DNA from: Streptomyces flavochromogenes
GTDB taxonomy: Bacteria > Actinomycetota > Actinomycetes > Streptomycetales > Streptomycetaceae
Assembly: GCF_000717595.1 (NCBI RefSeq)
Contig: NZ_JNZO01000017.1
Coordinates: forward strand, 104,192-168,191
Reading direction: 5' to 3'
Length of the DNA stretch: 64,000 nt
Position numbers and translations under genes: made by a program. Positions 26,520 through 36,600 of this stretch are shown in pieces. Within the stretch, counting starts at the first letter, position 1. Every line of letters starts with the position of its first letter. Under the pieces are notes generated by a model. It saw only the letters and a program-made list of their open reading frames with translations, was not told the origin of the DNA and did not search any database.

Positions 26520-26523
<4 letters not shown>
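25774..26523 (-). CDS. ABC-2 type transporter permease
   Basis: A 249-aa integral membrane protein with six predicted transmembrane segments, starting MSTTSPAAAVLRTEIRLFTR with an N-terminal amphipathic helix and containing the GYRERGILRRMSTTPVRP loop typical of ABC-2 exporters. It overlaps the ATPase gene upstream by 4 bp. Such ATPase-permease pairs export drugs or lipids; the substrate is not visible. The adjacent kinase and regulator suggest inducible expression. Confidence 0.93.
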
Positions 26524-27425
<902 letters not shown>

Positions 27426-27483
27426 GCCCCAAGGCTGTCGGCCGGGGCGCGGCACGGGTATCGGCCGTTCCGCTCGTCCTGGC

Positions 27484-27503
27484 CATCAACCGATCGGTTG
27501 ATG
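27484..27503. promoter_or_regulatory. Perfect 20-bp palindrome between divergent ABC operons
   Basis: CATCAACCGATCGGTTGATG is its own reverse complement. It lies 58 bp upstream of the ATPase gene start and 91 bp upstream of the ABC exporter start. The style is that of a TetR-family operator, but no TetR gene is adjacent; the two-component regulator or a distant repressor may bind. Confidence 0.75.
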
Positions 27504-27594
27504 ACGGTACGACCCACGGCCGTCCGGGGCGTGCCTCCGCCTGGCCGGAAAACAGGATGAGACGTGTCAGTGGTGAACCGTAGGGTCGGGCCTG

Positions 27595-29445
27595 ATGCCC
27601 GAGAAACCTGTCGCCCCAGAGCCCCCCGCCCCCGATCCCCACGACGCCCACGACCGCTCCGCCGTGCGGACGCTGCTCCGGCTCTGGCCGTACGTGCGGC
27701 CCGTGCGGGCGCGCTTGTTCACGGCCGCGTTCGTCGCGATCGTCGCGTCCTGTCTGTCGCTGGTGATCCCGCTCGTCCTCAAGTGGCTGGTCGACGGGCC
27801 GGTCGCGGACCGGGACCCGAGCGGCGTGTGGCTGGGGGCGCTCTACCTCCTGCTGCTCGGCATCGCCGAGGCGGTGCTCTTCGGATACCGGCGGTGGCTG
27901 GTCGCCCGGCCCCTCTCGGGGGTGGAGGCGCGGATGCGGGCCGATCTGTACGGCAGGCTGCAACGGCTCCCGATCGCCTTCCACGACCGGTGGGCCTCGG
28001 GCCAGCTTCTCTCCCGCGGCACGACCGACCTCATGCTGGTCCGGATGTTCCTGGCCTTCCCGCTGACGTTCCTGCTGGTCAACGCCGTGACGATCCTCGC
28101 GGGTTACGTCCTGCTGCTCGCCCAGGACTGGTCCCTCGGGCTCGTCCTCCTCACCCCGGTCATCCCGCTCGTCGTCGTCTGCTCGATCTTCGAGGGCCGG
28201 TACGGGGTGGTCGCGCGCCGTGCCCAGGACCAGGTGGGCGATCTGACGACGGTCGTCGAGGAGAGCGTCCTCGGCATCCGCATCGTCAAGGGCTTCGGCC
28301 GCCATCGCAGCCAGGCGACGGCCTTCCGGGAGCTCTCCGGCCGGCTGCGCGGCACCGAACTCGTCAAGGCCCGGCTGCTCGCGCTGATCTGGGCGGTCAT
28401 CACCTTCGTACCGGAGCTGGCCATCGGTGCGGCCCTCGTCCTCGGCACGGTCCAGGTGGCGGACGGGGACCTGTCGGCGGGCACCCTCGTCGCGTTCCTG
28501 TCGACGGCCCTGGCACTGCGCTGGCCGGTGGAGTCGATCGGCTTCCTGCTGGCGATGAGCCAGGAGGCGGCGACCGCGACGGAACGCTACTTCGAGGTGA
28601 TGGACGCCGAGGAGGAGCCGGACACCGCCCCGGCCAGCGGGGGCACCTCGGCCGCCCCGGACCGGGCCGCCCCGGGCACGACGGCCGGCGGACCGGGCGG
28701 GGTGCGCTTCGAAGGCGTGTCGTTCCGCTACCCGGACGCGCCGGCGGACTCCCCGCCCGTCCTGGACGGCATCGACCTGCACATCCGCCCCGGCGAGACG
28801 CTGGCCCTGGTCGGCGGCACGGGCTCCGGCAAGACCACGCTCACCGCCCTCGTACCGAGGCTGCACGAGGCCTCGGCCGGCCGCATCCTCCTCGACGGCG
28901 AGGACATCGCCCTGATGGAGCGGGACCGGCTGCGGTCCCTGGTGTCGATGGCGTTCGAGGAGCCGACCCTCTTCTCCGCGAGCGTCGGGGAGAACGTCCT
29001 GATGGGCGCGGACGGAACGGCGGGCGAGCCGGAACTGCGCCGCGCCCTCGGCGTGGCGCAGGCCGACGGCTTCGTCGAGCGGCTGCCCGAGGCCGCAGCG
29101 ACCCAGGTCGGTGAGCAGGGCCTGAGCCTGTCCGGCGGACAGCGCCAGCGGCTGGCCCTCGCGAGGGCGGTCGTCGGCCGCCCCCGCTTCCTGGTCCTGG
29201 ACGACCCCCTGTCCGCACTCGACGTCCACACGGAGGCCCGCGTGGAGGCGGCCCTGCGGGAGGTCCTGCGGGAGACCACGGCCCTCGTGGTGGCGCACCG
29301 CCCGTCGACGGTGATGCTGGCCGACCGCGTGGCGCTGCTGTCCCGGGGCCGTATCGCGGCCGTGGGCACCCATCACGAACTGCTGCGCAGCAGCGAGGAG
29401 TACGCCTGGCTCATGTCCGGCGAAGGCGAGGGCGGGAACCGATGA
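27595..29445 (+). CDS. ABC exporter half-transporter A (degenerate catalytic site)
   Basis: Encodes 616 aa: six transmembrane segments over residues 35-330, then a nucleotide-binding domain. Walker A LVGGTGSGKTTL and signature LSLSGGQRQRLALARA are good, but Walker B reads FLVLDDPLSALD, with Asp replacing the catalytic Glu. Heterodimeric exporters such as TM287/288 and BmrCD show such one-sided decay. The next gene, overlapping by 4 bp, is the natural partner. A Pro/Ala-rich inserted linker near residue 345-365 is variable. Export of hydrophobic compounds is likely. Confidence 0.94.
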   Translation: MPEKPVAPEPPAPDPHDAHDRSAVRTLLRLWPYVRPVRARLFTAAFVAIVASCLSLVIPLVLKWLVDGPVADRDPSGVWLGALYLLLLGIAEAVLFGYRRWLVARPLSGVEARMRADLYGRLQRLPIAFHDRWASGQLLSRGTTDLMLVRMFLAFPLTFLLVNAVTILAGYVLLLAQDWSLGLVLLTPVIPLVVVCSIFEGRYGVVARRAQDQVGDLTTVVEESVLGIRIVKGFGRHRSQATAFRELSGRLRGTELVKARLLALIWAVITFVPELAIGAALVLGTVQVADGDLSAGTLVAFLSTALALRWPVESIGFLLAMSQEAATATERYFEVMDAEEEPDTAPASGGTSAAPDRAAPGTTAGGPGGVRFEGVSFRYPDAPADSPPVLDGIDLHIRPGETLALVGGTGSGKTTLTALVPRLHEASAGRILLDGEDIALMERDRLRSLVSMAFEEPTLFSASVGENVLMGADGTAGEPELRRALGVAQADGFVERLPEAAATQVGEQGLSLSGGQRQRLALARAVVGRPRFLVLDDPLSALDVHTEARVEAALREVLRETTALVVAHRPSTVMLADRVALLSRGRIAAVGTHHELLRSSEEYAWLMSGEGEGGNR

Positions 29446-31268
29446 CTGCGCAGACGGAACAGACGGAACAGCGGACCGGCGACCCCTTCGACCGCGACGA
29501 CCTCCCGGCGCCCCCCGGAGCGACGGGCACCCTGCTCCGCTCGCTCCTCTCGGCCCACCGCGTACGGGTCGCGGTCGCCGCCCTCGTGCTCCTCGTCAAG
29601 GAGGGCGCGGTCCAGGCCGGTCCCCTCCTCGTCGCGTACGCCATCGACACGGGCGTCCCCGCCTTCCGGGCGGGCGACCACGGCCCCGTCCTCGCGGTGG
29701 CCCTCGGCTACCTGCTCTGCGCGGCGCTCTCCGGCGTCCTCCAGTACGTCTTCGTGCGGGGCGCGGCCCGCATCAACCAGGACGTCCTCCTCGACCTGCG
29801 CGGCCGCATCTTCCGCCACTCGCAGATCCTGAGCGTCGACTTCCACGAGCGGTACACCTCGGGCCGGCTCATCTCCCGCTCCACCACCGACGTCGAATCC
29901 CTCCGGGAGCTCCTCTCGGAGGGGCTGCAGGAACTGATCGGCGTCGTCCTGTCCTTCGTCTCGATCTCGGCGATCCTCCTCTACCTCGACCTGGGCATCG
30001 GCGCGGTGGCGGTGGCGTCCTTCCTGCCCCTCTCCTTCCTGGTACGCGTCTACCGGCGCCGTGCCGGAGCGGTGTACGCCGAGCGGTCCACGGCCATCGC
30101 CGGAGTCATCGTGAAGTTCGCGGAGACGATGAACGGCATCCGTCCGGTACGGGCGTTCCGCCGGGAGCGGGTGAACGAGACCGAGTTCGCGGCGCTCAAC
30201 CACCGGCACGAGCGCAGCAACGGCGACGCGCTCCTGGAGATGGCCCGCTACGTGGTGGGGTCACGGCTCGTCGCCAACACCGCGGTCGCCGGCATGTGTC
30301 TCTGGGGCGCCCACCGGGTGGCCTCGGGCTCCCTCGAACTGGGCGTCCTGGCGGCGGCGGTCCTGTACATGCGGCGCCTGTACGACCCGATCGACCGGCT
30401 CGGCATGTTCCTCAACTCGTACGAGTCGGCGGCCGCGTCCCTGAGCAAGATCGCGGGCCTCCTGGCACAGGAGCCCGGAGTCCCCGAGACGACGACCCCC
30501 GCCGCCCTGCCCGCCCGCACGGGCTCCCCGGGCCGCGAGGTCACCTTCGACAAGGTCCGCTTCGCCTACCGCACGGGCGGCGAAGTCCTCCCCGCCTTCG
30601 GCCTCACCATCCCCGCCGGCCAGACGGTCGCGGTGGTGGGGGCGACGGGTGCGGGGAAGTCCACGCTGGCGAAACTCCTCGCCCGCTTCTACGACCCCAC
30701 GGACGGCGCGGTGCGCCTGGACGGTGTGGACCTCCGAGACCTGACCACCCCGGACCTCCGCCGGGGCATCGTCATGGTCACCCAGGAGGCGTTCCTCTTC
30801 TCGGGCACGGTCGCCGAGAACATCGCGATCGGCCGCCCGGACGCGACCCGCGCGCAGATCGAGGACGCGGCCCGCGCGATCGGGGCCCACGACTTCATCA
30901 AGGGACTCCCGGACGGCTACGACACGGACGTACGCAAACGGGGCGGCCGCATCTCGGCGGGCCAGCGCCAGCTGGTCGCCTTCGCGCGGGCGCTGCTCGC
31001 GGACCCGGCGGTGCTGATCCTCGACGAGGCCACCAGCTCGCTGGACGTCCCGGGCGAACGGGCGGTGCAGCGGGCCATGGACACGGTCCTGGCGGGTCGC
31101 ACGGCCGTCGTCATCGCCCATCGTCTGTCCACGGTCGAGGTCGCGGACCGGGTGCTGGTGATGGAGTCGGGTCGGATCGTCGAGGACGGTGCACCCGCGG
31201 ACCTGGTGACGGGCGAAGGACACTACGCGGGGCTGCACCAGGCCTGGCGGGAGAGTCTGGTGGGCTGA
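29442..31268 (+). CDS. ABC exporter half-transporter B
   Basis: A 608-aa half-transporter with six membrane segments and a nucleotide-binding domain. Walker A VGATGAGKSTL and Walker B AVLILDEATSSLD with the catalytic Glu are intact, while the signature is RISAGQRQLVAFARA, altered from LSGGQ. It therefore complements the degenerate site of half-transporter A: A contributes a good signature, B the good Walker B. Together they should form one working ATP site, the pattern of asymmetric multidrug exporters. ATGA overlap couples translation. Confidence 0.94.
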   Translation: MTAQTEQTEQRTGDPFDRDDLPAPPGATGTLLRSLLSAHRVRVAVAALVLLVKEGAVQAGPLLVAYAIDTGVPAFRAGDHGPVLAVALGYLLCAALSGVLQYVFVRGAARINQDVLLDLRGRIFRHSQILSVDFHERYTSGRLISRSTTDVESLRELLSEGLQELIGVVLSFVSISAILLYLDLGIGAVAVASFLPLSFLVRVYRRRAGAVYAERSTAIAGVIVKFAETMNGIRPVRAFRRERVNETEFAALNHRHERSNGDALLEMARYVVGSRLVANTAVAGMCLWGAHRVASGSLELGVLAAAVLYMRRLYDPIDRLGMFLNSYESAAASLSKIAGLLAQEPGVPETTTPAALPARTGSPGREVTFDKVRFAYRTGGEVLPAFGLTIPAGQTVAVVGATGAGKSTLAKLLARFYDPTDGAVRLDGVDLRDLTTPDLRRGIVMVTQEAFLFSGTVAENIAIGRPDATRAQIEDAARAIGAHDFIKGLPDGYDTDVRKRGGRISAGQRQLVAFARALLADPAVLILDEATSSLDVPGERAVQRAMDTVLAGRTAVVIAHRLSTVEVADRVLVMESGRIVEDGAPADLVTGEGHYAGLHQAWRESLVG

Positions 31269-31313
31269 GCCCGAACCCGTGGGGGTGCCGTGGGAGCCGT
31301 TGCGGGGCGCGTT

Positions 31314-32807
31314 TCAGGCTCCTGCCCTGCGCAGCAGCGCGAGCGACAGCGCGGCCGAGGCCACCATCAGCACCCCGGCCCCCACGGAGACCGCCCCCAT
31401 CGCGTCGACGAACGCGGTCCGCGCGGCGTCCAGCACCGAAGGGCCGGCCGTCAGCGCACCGCCCAGGGTCTCGCGCGCCGCGGTCGGCGCGTCCGCGGGC
31501 ATCGCGCCGGTGTAGACCGCCGCGCCCAACGTGCCCAGGAGCGCCATGCCGAGCGCTCCGCCCAGCTCGGCCCCCGATTCCAGAACGGCGGCGGCGGACC
31601 CGGCCCGCTCGGGCGGCGCGGCGCCGAGAGCCAGTTCGTTGGCCAGGGTCATCGCGGAGACGAGCCCGCCCGCGTAGACGGCGCTGCCCACGATGACGAC
31701 CCACAGGGGCGTGGCACGGTCGATGCCGGCCAGCCGGGCGAAGCCGGCAGCGGCCACGAGGAAGCCGCCGGCCATCACGTACGCCCGGTCCGTCTTCCGG
31801 GCCAGCGCCGCGGCCGTGGGCGCGGCGGCCAGTACCCCCGCGGTCGGCACCAGGCTCCAGAGCGCCGCCTCCAACGGGCTCTGGCCCAGGACGGACTGCA
31901 GGTACTGGGTGAGGAAGACGGCGAAGCCGACCGTCGCCGCCATCGCGAGCAGATTGGCGAGGACGGAACCGCCGTAGGCCCGGTTCCGCAGCAGAGCGAG
32001 GTCGACCATGGGGTGGGCGAGTCGCGCCTGCCGGCGGACGAACAGCAGACCGACGAGCAGCCCCACGGCCGCACCGCCCGCCGGAAGGGGGGCCCAGCCG
32101 TCCTCGGCCAGCTCCTTGACGCCGTGGATGAGCGGCAGCAGCGCGCCGAGCGAGAGGGCGGCGCTGAGGACGTCGAACCGTCCGGTGACGGCCCCTGTGG
32201 ATTCGGGCAGCAGCAGCGGTCCCAGGACGAGGAGCAGGGCCATGGCCGGCAGGTTGACGAGGAAGACGGACCCCCACCAGAAGTGCTCGACGAGCGCGCC
32301 GCTGACAACGGGCCCGAGGGCGATGCCACTTGCCATCACCGAGGTCCACAGGGTGACGGCCTTCGCGCGCTGCGCCGGGTCGGCGAACAGCACCCGGATC
32401 AGGGCGAGCGTGGCGGGCATGAGGCAGGCCCCGGCGATGCCGAGCAGGGCACGGGCGCCGATCAGCGCGCCGGGACTCTGCGCGTAGGCCGCGGCCACGG
32501 AGGCGACGCCGAACAGCGCCGCGCCGCCGAGCAGGACCTTGCGGCGCCCGATCCGGTCCCCGAGCGCGCCCATGGTGACGAGGAGCCCGGCGAGGACGAA
32601 GCCGTAGATGTCGAGTATCCAGAGCTGTCCGGTGGCTCCCGGCCGCAGGTCGGCGCTGATGGAGGGGATGGCGAAGTAGAGGACGGACACGTCCATGGAG
32701 ACGAGGAGCAGCGGCAGCATCAGGACGCCGAGGGCCGTCCATTCACGTCGGCCGGCGCGAGCGGGACCTGGCCCGGCGACGGGCTCCGGCTGTGCGGTGA
32801 GTGTCAT
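31314..32807 (-). CDS. DHA2-family MFS drug exporter
   Basis: A 497-aa protein with about 14 predicted membrane segments. Motif A-like GALGDRIGRRKVLLGG near residues 80-95 and motif C-like ASGIALGPVVSG near residue 155 are typical of the DHA2 (14-TMS) proton antiporters that export drugs and dyes. It is divergent from the GntR/TetR-like regulator, and the shared 125-bp region contains a 10-bp inverted repeat, so the regulator probably represses it. It may also export products of unknown pathways; substrate not deducible. Confidence 0.92.
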   Translation of the reverse strand: MTLTAQPEPVAGPGPARAGRREWTALGVLMLPLLLVSMDVSVLYFAIPSISADLRPGATGQLWILDIYGFVLAGLLVTMGALGDRIGRRKVLLGGAALFGVASVAAAYAQSPGALIGARALLGIAGACLMPATLALIRVLFADPAQRAKAVTLWTSVMASGIALGPVVSGALVEHFWWGSVFLVNLPAMALLLVLGPLLLPESTGAVTGRFDVLSAALSLGALLPLIHGVKELAEDGWAPLPAGGAAVGLLVGLLFVRRQARLAHPMVDLALLRNRAYGGSVLANLLAMAATVGFAVFLTQYLQSVLGQSPLEAALWSLVPTAGVLAAAPTAAALARKTDRAYVMAGGFLVAAAGFARLAGIDRATPLWVVIVGSAVYAGGLVSAMTLANELALGAAPPERAGSAAAVLESGAELGGALGMALLGTLGAAVYTGAMPADAPTAARETLGGALTAGPSVLDAARTAFVDAMGAVSVGAGVLMVASAALSLALLRRAGA

Positions 32808-32851
32808 GGGGAGGAGGGAAGCAGCGGTCTGCGTACGTCGCCACTCCCGCC

Positions 32852-32920
32852 CTAGTGCACCTGGACTCCCGCTCGGCGAAGGGCAGTTCAGCGGCGCGTA
32901 CGGCTGTCTCGGTGCACTAG
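32852..32920. promoter_or_regulatory. Long-range inverted repeat, probable operator pair
   Basis: CTAGTGCACC at 32852-32861 and its exact complement GGTGCACTAG at 32911-32920 lie 49 bp apart in the 125-bp divergent region of the MFS and regulator genes. The right arm ends 12 bp before the regulator ATG. Each arm has a GTGCAC core, so each may bind one dimer. Confidence 0.75.
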
Positions 32921-32932
32921 TACGCTCCCCTC

Positions 32933-33847
32933 ATGACGACCCAGCCGCCCTACCTCGCGATCGCCGCCGAGCTCCGTCGCCGTGTGCAGGTGGGCGAGTT
33001 GGGCCCGGGGGACAGGCTTCCCTCGACGCGGGCGATCACCCGCGAGTGGGGCGTGGCCATGGCGACGGCCACGAAGGCGCTCGCGGTCCTGCGTCAGGAG
33101 GGCCTGGCCCGGCCCGAGCCGGGGGTGGGCACGGTGGTCGTGCCGGTGGCGAAGGGCGCCGGGGGCCTGGGCGGGACGGCGGCTCCCCTCGTCCGCGAGG
33201 AGATCGTCGCCGCGGGCCTCGAACTCGCCGACACGGAAGGGCTGCACGCCCTGACGATGCGCAGGGTGGCGACGAGGCTCGGCGTTTCGACGATGGCCCT
33301 GTACCGTCATGTCCCGGGCAAGCCGGAGCTGATCCGGCTGATGACGGACGCGGCATGCGGCGAGGTCCCTCTCGGTCCGGTCCCCGCGCACTGGCGGACG
33401 GGTCTGGAGCAGGGCGCGCACTGGCTGCGTGACGTGTACGCCCGGCACCCGTGGCTGGCGCACGCGATGGCCTCGTACACGCGGCCCGTGGCGACGCCGA
33501 ACGCGATGGCGTACACGGAGTGGATGTTGCGGGCGCTGAGGGGTACGCCGCTCACCGCCGTCCAGAAGCTCCACACCCATCTGGCGATCTTCGCCTACGT
33601 CCAGGGGCTGTCGATGGCGGACGATCTGGAGGCGCAGGCCCGACAGGATTCGGGCATCTCTGACGGCGAGTGGATGGAACAGAACGAGCCACGATTCGAC
33701 GCGATCCAATCGGGTGGCGCTTACCCCGAGTTGTCCTCGGTGACGAGCATCGACTGGTTCGGTCTCGATCTGCGGACGCTCTTCGAATTCGGGCTCGGGC
33801 GAACATTGGACGGCATCGCGTCCTTGATCGACGAAACGTCCGGTTAA
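32933..33847 (+). CDS. GntR/TetR dual helix-turn-helix regulator
   Basis: Encodes 304 aa. The N-terminus (YLAIAAELRRRVQVGELGPG, then LPSTRAITREWGVAMATATK) is a GntR winged helix; immediately after it residues 85-130 hold a TetR-type helix-turn-helix (LTMRRVATRLGVSTMALYRH), then a TetR-like ligand domain. Two DNA-binding motifs in one chain is a recognised but uncommon arrangement in actinomycetes. It diverges from the MFS exporter, so a drug-responsive repressor of that gene is most likely. The inverted repeat upstream suits autoregulation. Confidence 0.9.
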   Translation: MTTQPPYLAIAAELRRRVQVGELGPGDRLPSTRAITREWGVAMATATKALAVLRQEGLARPEPGVGTVVVPVAKGAGGLGGTAAPLVREEIVAAGLELADTEGLHALTMRRVATRLGVSTMALYRHVPGKPELIRLMTDAACGEVPLGPVPAHWRTGLEQGAHWLRDVYARHPWLAHAMASYTRPVATPNAMAYTEWMLRALRGTPLTAVQKLHTHLAIFAYVQGLSMADDLEAQARQDSGISDGEWMEQNEPRFDAIQSGGAYPELSSVTSIDWFGLDLRTLFEFGLGRTLDGIASLIDETSG

Positions 33848-34051
33848 CGAACACGGCCTTACGAGCAGCGAACGATTTCCGGCCAACTTACCGACGCACT
33901 CCTGACAGGTCCCCGTCATTCCTGTCACTCTCTCCCCGGCTCTTCGCACCAGAGTTCGCCGCTTCACCCGAACGTGCTCCACAGCTCTGCTTGCTCCGCC
34001 CGGCTGGCCCGACCCAGTCCGCCGGTACCCCCCTCGCAAGAAGGAGTCTGC

Positions 34052-35947
34052 GTGAGATCCACGCCCAGCCGTCGCGCCACCGCGACCGGCGCTCTGATCG
34101 CTGCCGCCGCCATGCTCGCCGTGAGCGTCCAGACGGGTGCCGCCACCGCGGCGGACGCCCCCTGGAGCATCGCCCCGAAGGCCCAGCAGGGCACCTCGGC
34201 GAACCCCGGCAAGCTCCCGGCCGACCTCACCCCCGCCGAGCGCACCGCGCTCATCAAGGCGGCGGACGCCGGCAAGGCCGCCACGGCCAAGGAACTCGGC
34301 CTCGGCGCCCAGGAGAAGCTGGTCGTCCGTGACGTCGTGCAGGACCGCGACGGCACGACCCACACGCGCTACGAGCGCACCTACGCCGGACTGCCCGTCC
34401 TGGGCGGCGACCTGATCGTCGCCGAGACCAAGGCCGGCGCGACCACCGGTGTCACCAAGTCCACCCGCGCGGAGCTCAAGAACATCTCCACCTCCGCCAC
34501 CGTGGCCCCGGCCGCCGCCGAGAAGCAGGCCGTCGGCCTCGCCCAGGCGGACGGCTCGGACAAGGCCAAGGCCGACCGCGCGCCGCGCAAGGTCGTCTGG
34601 GCCGCCAACGGCAGCCCCGTCCTCGCGTACGAGACCGTCGTCGGCGGCCTCCAGCACGACGGCACCCCGAACGAGCTGCACGTCGTGACGGACGCGAAGA
34701 CCGGCGCGAAGCTCTTCGAGTGGCAGGCCATCGAGACCGGCACCGGCAACACGATGTACAGCGGCCAGGTGACGCTCGGCACCGCGCCCTCGTACACGCT
34801 GACCGACACCGGCCGCGGCAACCACAAGACGTACAACCTCAACGGCGGTACGTCCGGCACCGGCACGCTGTTCAGCAACACCACCGACGTGTGGGGCAAC
34901 GGCACGCCGCAGAACAAGGAGACGGCGGGCGCCGACGCGCACTACGGTGCCGCGCTCACCTGGGACTACTACAAGAACGTGCACGGCCGCTCCGGCATCC
35001 GCGGTGACGGCGTCGGCGCGTACTCCCGGGTCCACTACGGCAACGCGTACGTCAACGCCTTCTGGTCGGACTCCTGCTTCTGCATGACGTACGGCGACGG
35101 CGCGGGCAACACCAAGCCGCTGACCTCCATCGACGTGGCGGCGCACGAGATGACGCACGGCGTCACCTCCAACACCGCCGGCCTGGTCTACAGCGGCGAG
35201 TCCGGCGGCCTCAACGAGGCCACCTCGGACATCTTCGCGGCGGCCGTCGAGTTCTACGCCAACAACGCCCAGGACAAGGGCGACTACCTCGTCGGCGAGA
35301 AGATCGACATCCGCGGCAACGGCACCCCGCTGCGTTACATGGACAAGCCGAGCAAGGACGGCTCGTCCAAGGACTCGTGGTACTCGGGCCTCGGCGGCAT
35401 CGACGTCCACTACTCCTCGGGCCCGGCGAACCACTGGTACTACCTGCTCTCCGAGGGTAGCGGCGCCAAGACCGTCAACGGCGTGAACTACGACTCGCCG
35501 ACCTCCGACGGCCTGCCCGTCACGGGCATCGGCCGTGACAAGGCCTCGCTGATCTGGTTCAAGGCGCTCACCACCAAGTTCAGCTCGAACACCAACTACG
35601 CCGGCGCCCGCACGGGCACCGTCGCGGTGGCCACCGAGCTGTACGGCGCCGGCAGCCCCGAGGTGCTCGCGGTCGAGCACGCCTGGGCCGCCATCGCCGT
35701 CGGTTCCCGCCCCGGTGGCGGCGAGCCGCAGCCGGGCAAGGTCTTCGAGAACACGGCCGACGTGTCCATCCCGGACAACGGCGCCGCGGTGACCTCGACG
35801 GTCAACGTCACGGGTGTCACGGGTAACGCGCCCTCCACCCTCAAGGTGGACGTGAACATCGTCCACACCTACCGCGGTGACCTCGTCGTCGACCTCGTCG
35901 CCCCGGACGGCTCGGTCTACAGCCTCTCCGTACCCTGGGAGCCATGA
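34052..35947 (+). CDS. Secreted M4 neutral metalloprotease with shortened P domain
   Basis: Encodes 631 aa from GTG 34052 after AAGGAG. A signal peptide (MLAVSVQTGAATAADA) is followed by a FTP/PepSY-like propeptide to about residue 220 and a thermolysin-type catalytic domain: HEMTH near 366, GLNEATSD near 386 giving the third zinc ligand, and VHYSSGPANHW near 450. After residue 570 a P/Homo-B domain begins (DVSIPDNGAAVTSTVNVTGV) but stops at DGSVYSLSVPWEP, about 45 residues earlier than usual, missing the last beta strands. Its stop lies inside the next gene's start. This looks like a 3' truncation by deletion, or a misassembly. Confidence 0.9.
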   Translation: MRSTPSRRATATGALIAAAAMLAVSVQTGAATAADAPWSIAPKAQQGTSANPGKLPADLTPAERTALIKAADAGKAATAKELGLGAQEKLVVRDVVQDRDGTTHTRYERTYAGLPVLGGDLIVAETKAGATTGVTKSTRAELKNISTSATVAPAAAEKQAVGLAQADGSDKAKADRAPRKVVWAANGSPVLAYETVVGGLQHDGTPNELHVVTDAKTGAKLFEWQAIETGTGNTMYSGQVTLGTAPSYTLTDTGRGNHKTYNLNGGTSGTGTLFSNTTDVWGNGTPQNKETAGADAHYGAALTWDYYKNVHGRSGIRGDGVGAYSRVHYGNAYVNAFWSDSCFCMTYGDGAGNTKPLTSIDVAAHEMTHGVTSNTAGLVYSGESGGLNEATSDIFAAAVEFYANNAQDKGDYLVGEKIDIRGNGTPLRYMDKPSKDGSSKDSWYSGLGGIDVHYSSGPANHWYYLLSEGSGAKTVNGVNYDSPTSDGLPVTGIGRDKASLIWFKALTTKFSSNTNYAGARTGTVAVATELYGAGSPEVLAVEHAWAAIAVGSRPGGGEPQPGKVFENTADVSIPDNGAAVTSTVNVTGVTGNAPSTLKVDVNIVHTYRGDLVVDLVAPDGSVYSLSVPWEP

Positions 35948-36600
35948 TCAAGGTGCTGCTGGCCGACGACGAGACGATGATCAGGGCCGGGGTGCGGGCC
36001 ATCCTCGCCACCGACCCCGGGATCGAGGTGGTCGCCGAGGCCGGCGACGGCCGCGAGGCCGTCGAGCTCGCCCGCGAGCACCGCCCCGACGTCGTCCTCC
36101 TGGACATCCGGATGCCCCGGCTCGACGGACTCGGCGCGGCCGAGGAACTGCGCGGCGCCGTCCCGGGCGCGGCCGTCGTCATGCTCACCACCTTCTCCGA
36201 GGACGCGTACATCGCGCGGGCCCTCGGCTGCGGCGTCAGCGGCTTCCTGCTCAAGTCCGGGGACCCGCGCGAACTGATCGCCGGGGTCAGGGCCGTGGCC
36301 GGCGGCGGCGCCGCCCTCTCCCCCATCGTCGCCCGCCGGGTCATCGACACCCTCGGCGGCGAGCGCCTCACCCGCGCGGCCGCGGCGCGCGCCCGCCTCG
36401 ACCGGCTCACCGGCCGGGAGCGGGAGGTCGTCGCCCTGCTCGGCGCCGGGCTCTCCAACCAGGAGATCGCGGACCGCATGTACGTCGTCGAGGGCACCGT
36501 CAAGGCCCATGTGAGCGCGGTCCTCGGCCGGCTGGGCCTGCGCAACCGGGTCCAGCTCGCGGTCCTGGCATACGAGGCGGGCCTGGTGACCGATGCGTGA
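35944..36600 (+). CDS. NarL-type response regulator
   Basis: A 218-aa protein with a full receiver (LADDETMIRAGV; phospho-acceptor in VVLLDIRMPRLDG; LLKSGDP) and a LuxR helix-turn-helix (LTGREREVVALLGAGLSNQE). Its ATG overlaps the 3' end of the protease frame by 4 bp and the kinase gene by 8 bp. GGGAG precedes the start, inside the protease codons. Because normal two-component genes have their own promoter, the close fusion with the protease end suggests that upstream sequence has been lost. Confidence 0.94.
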   Translation: MIKVLLADDETMIRAGVRAILATDPGIEVVAEAGDGREAVELAREHRPDVVLLDIRMPRLDGLGAAEELRGAVPGAAVVMLTTFSEDAYIARALGCGVSGFLLKSGDPRELIAGVRAVAGGGAALSPIVARRVIDTLGGERLTRAAAARARLDRLTGREREVVALLGAGLSNQEIADRMYVVEGTVKAHVSAVLGRLGLRNRVQLAVLAYEAGLVTDA

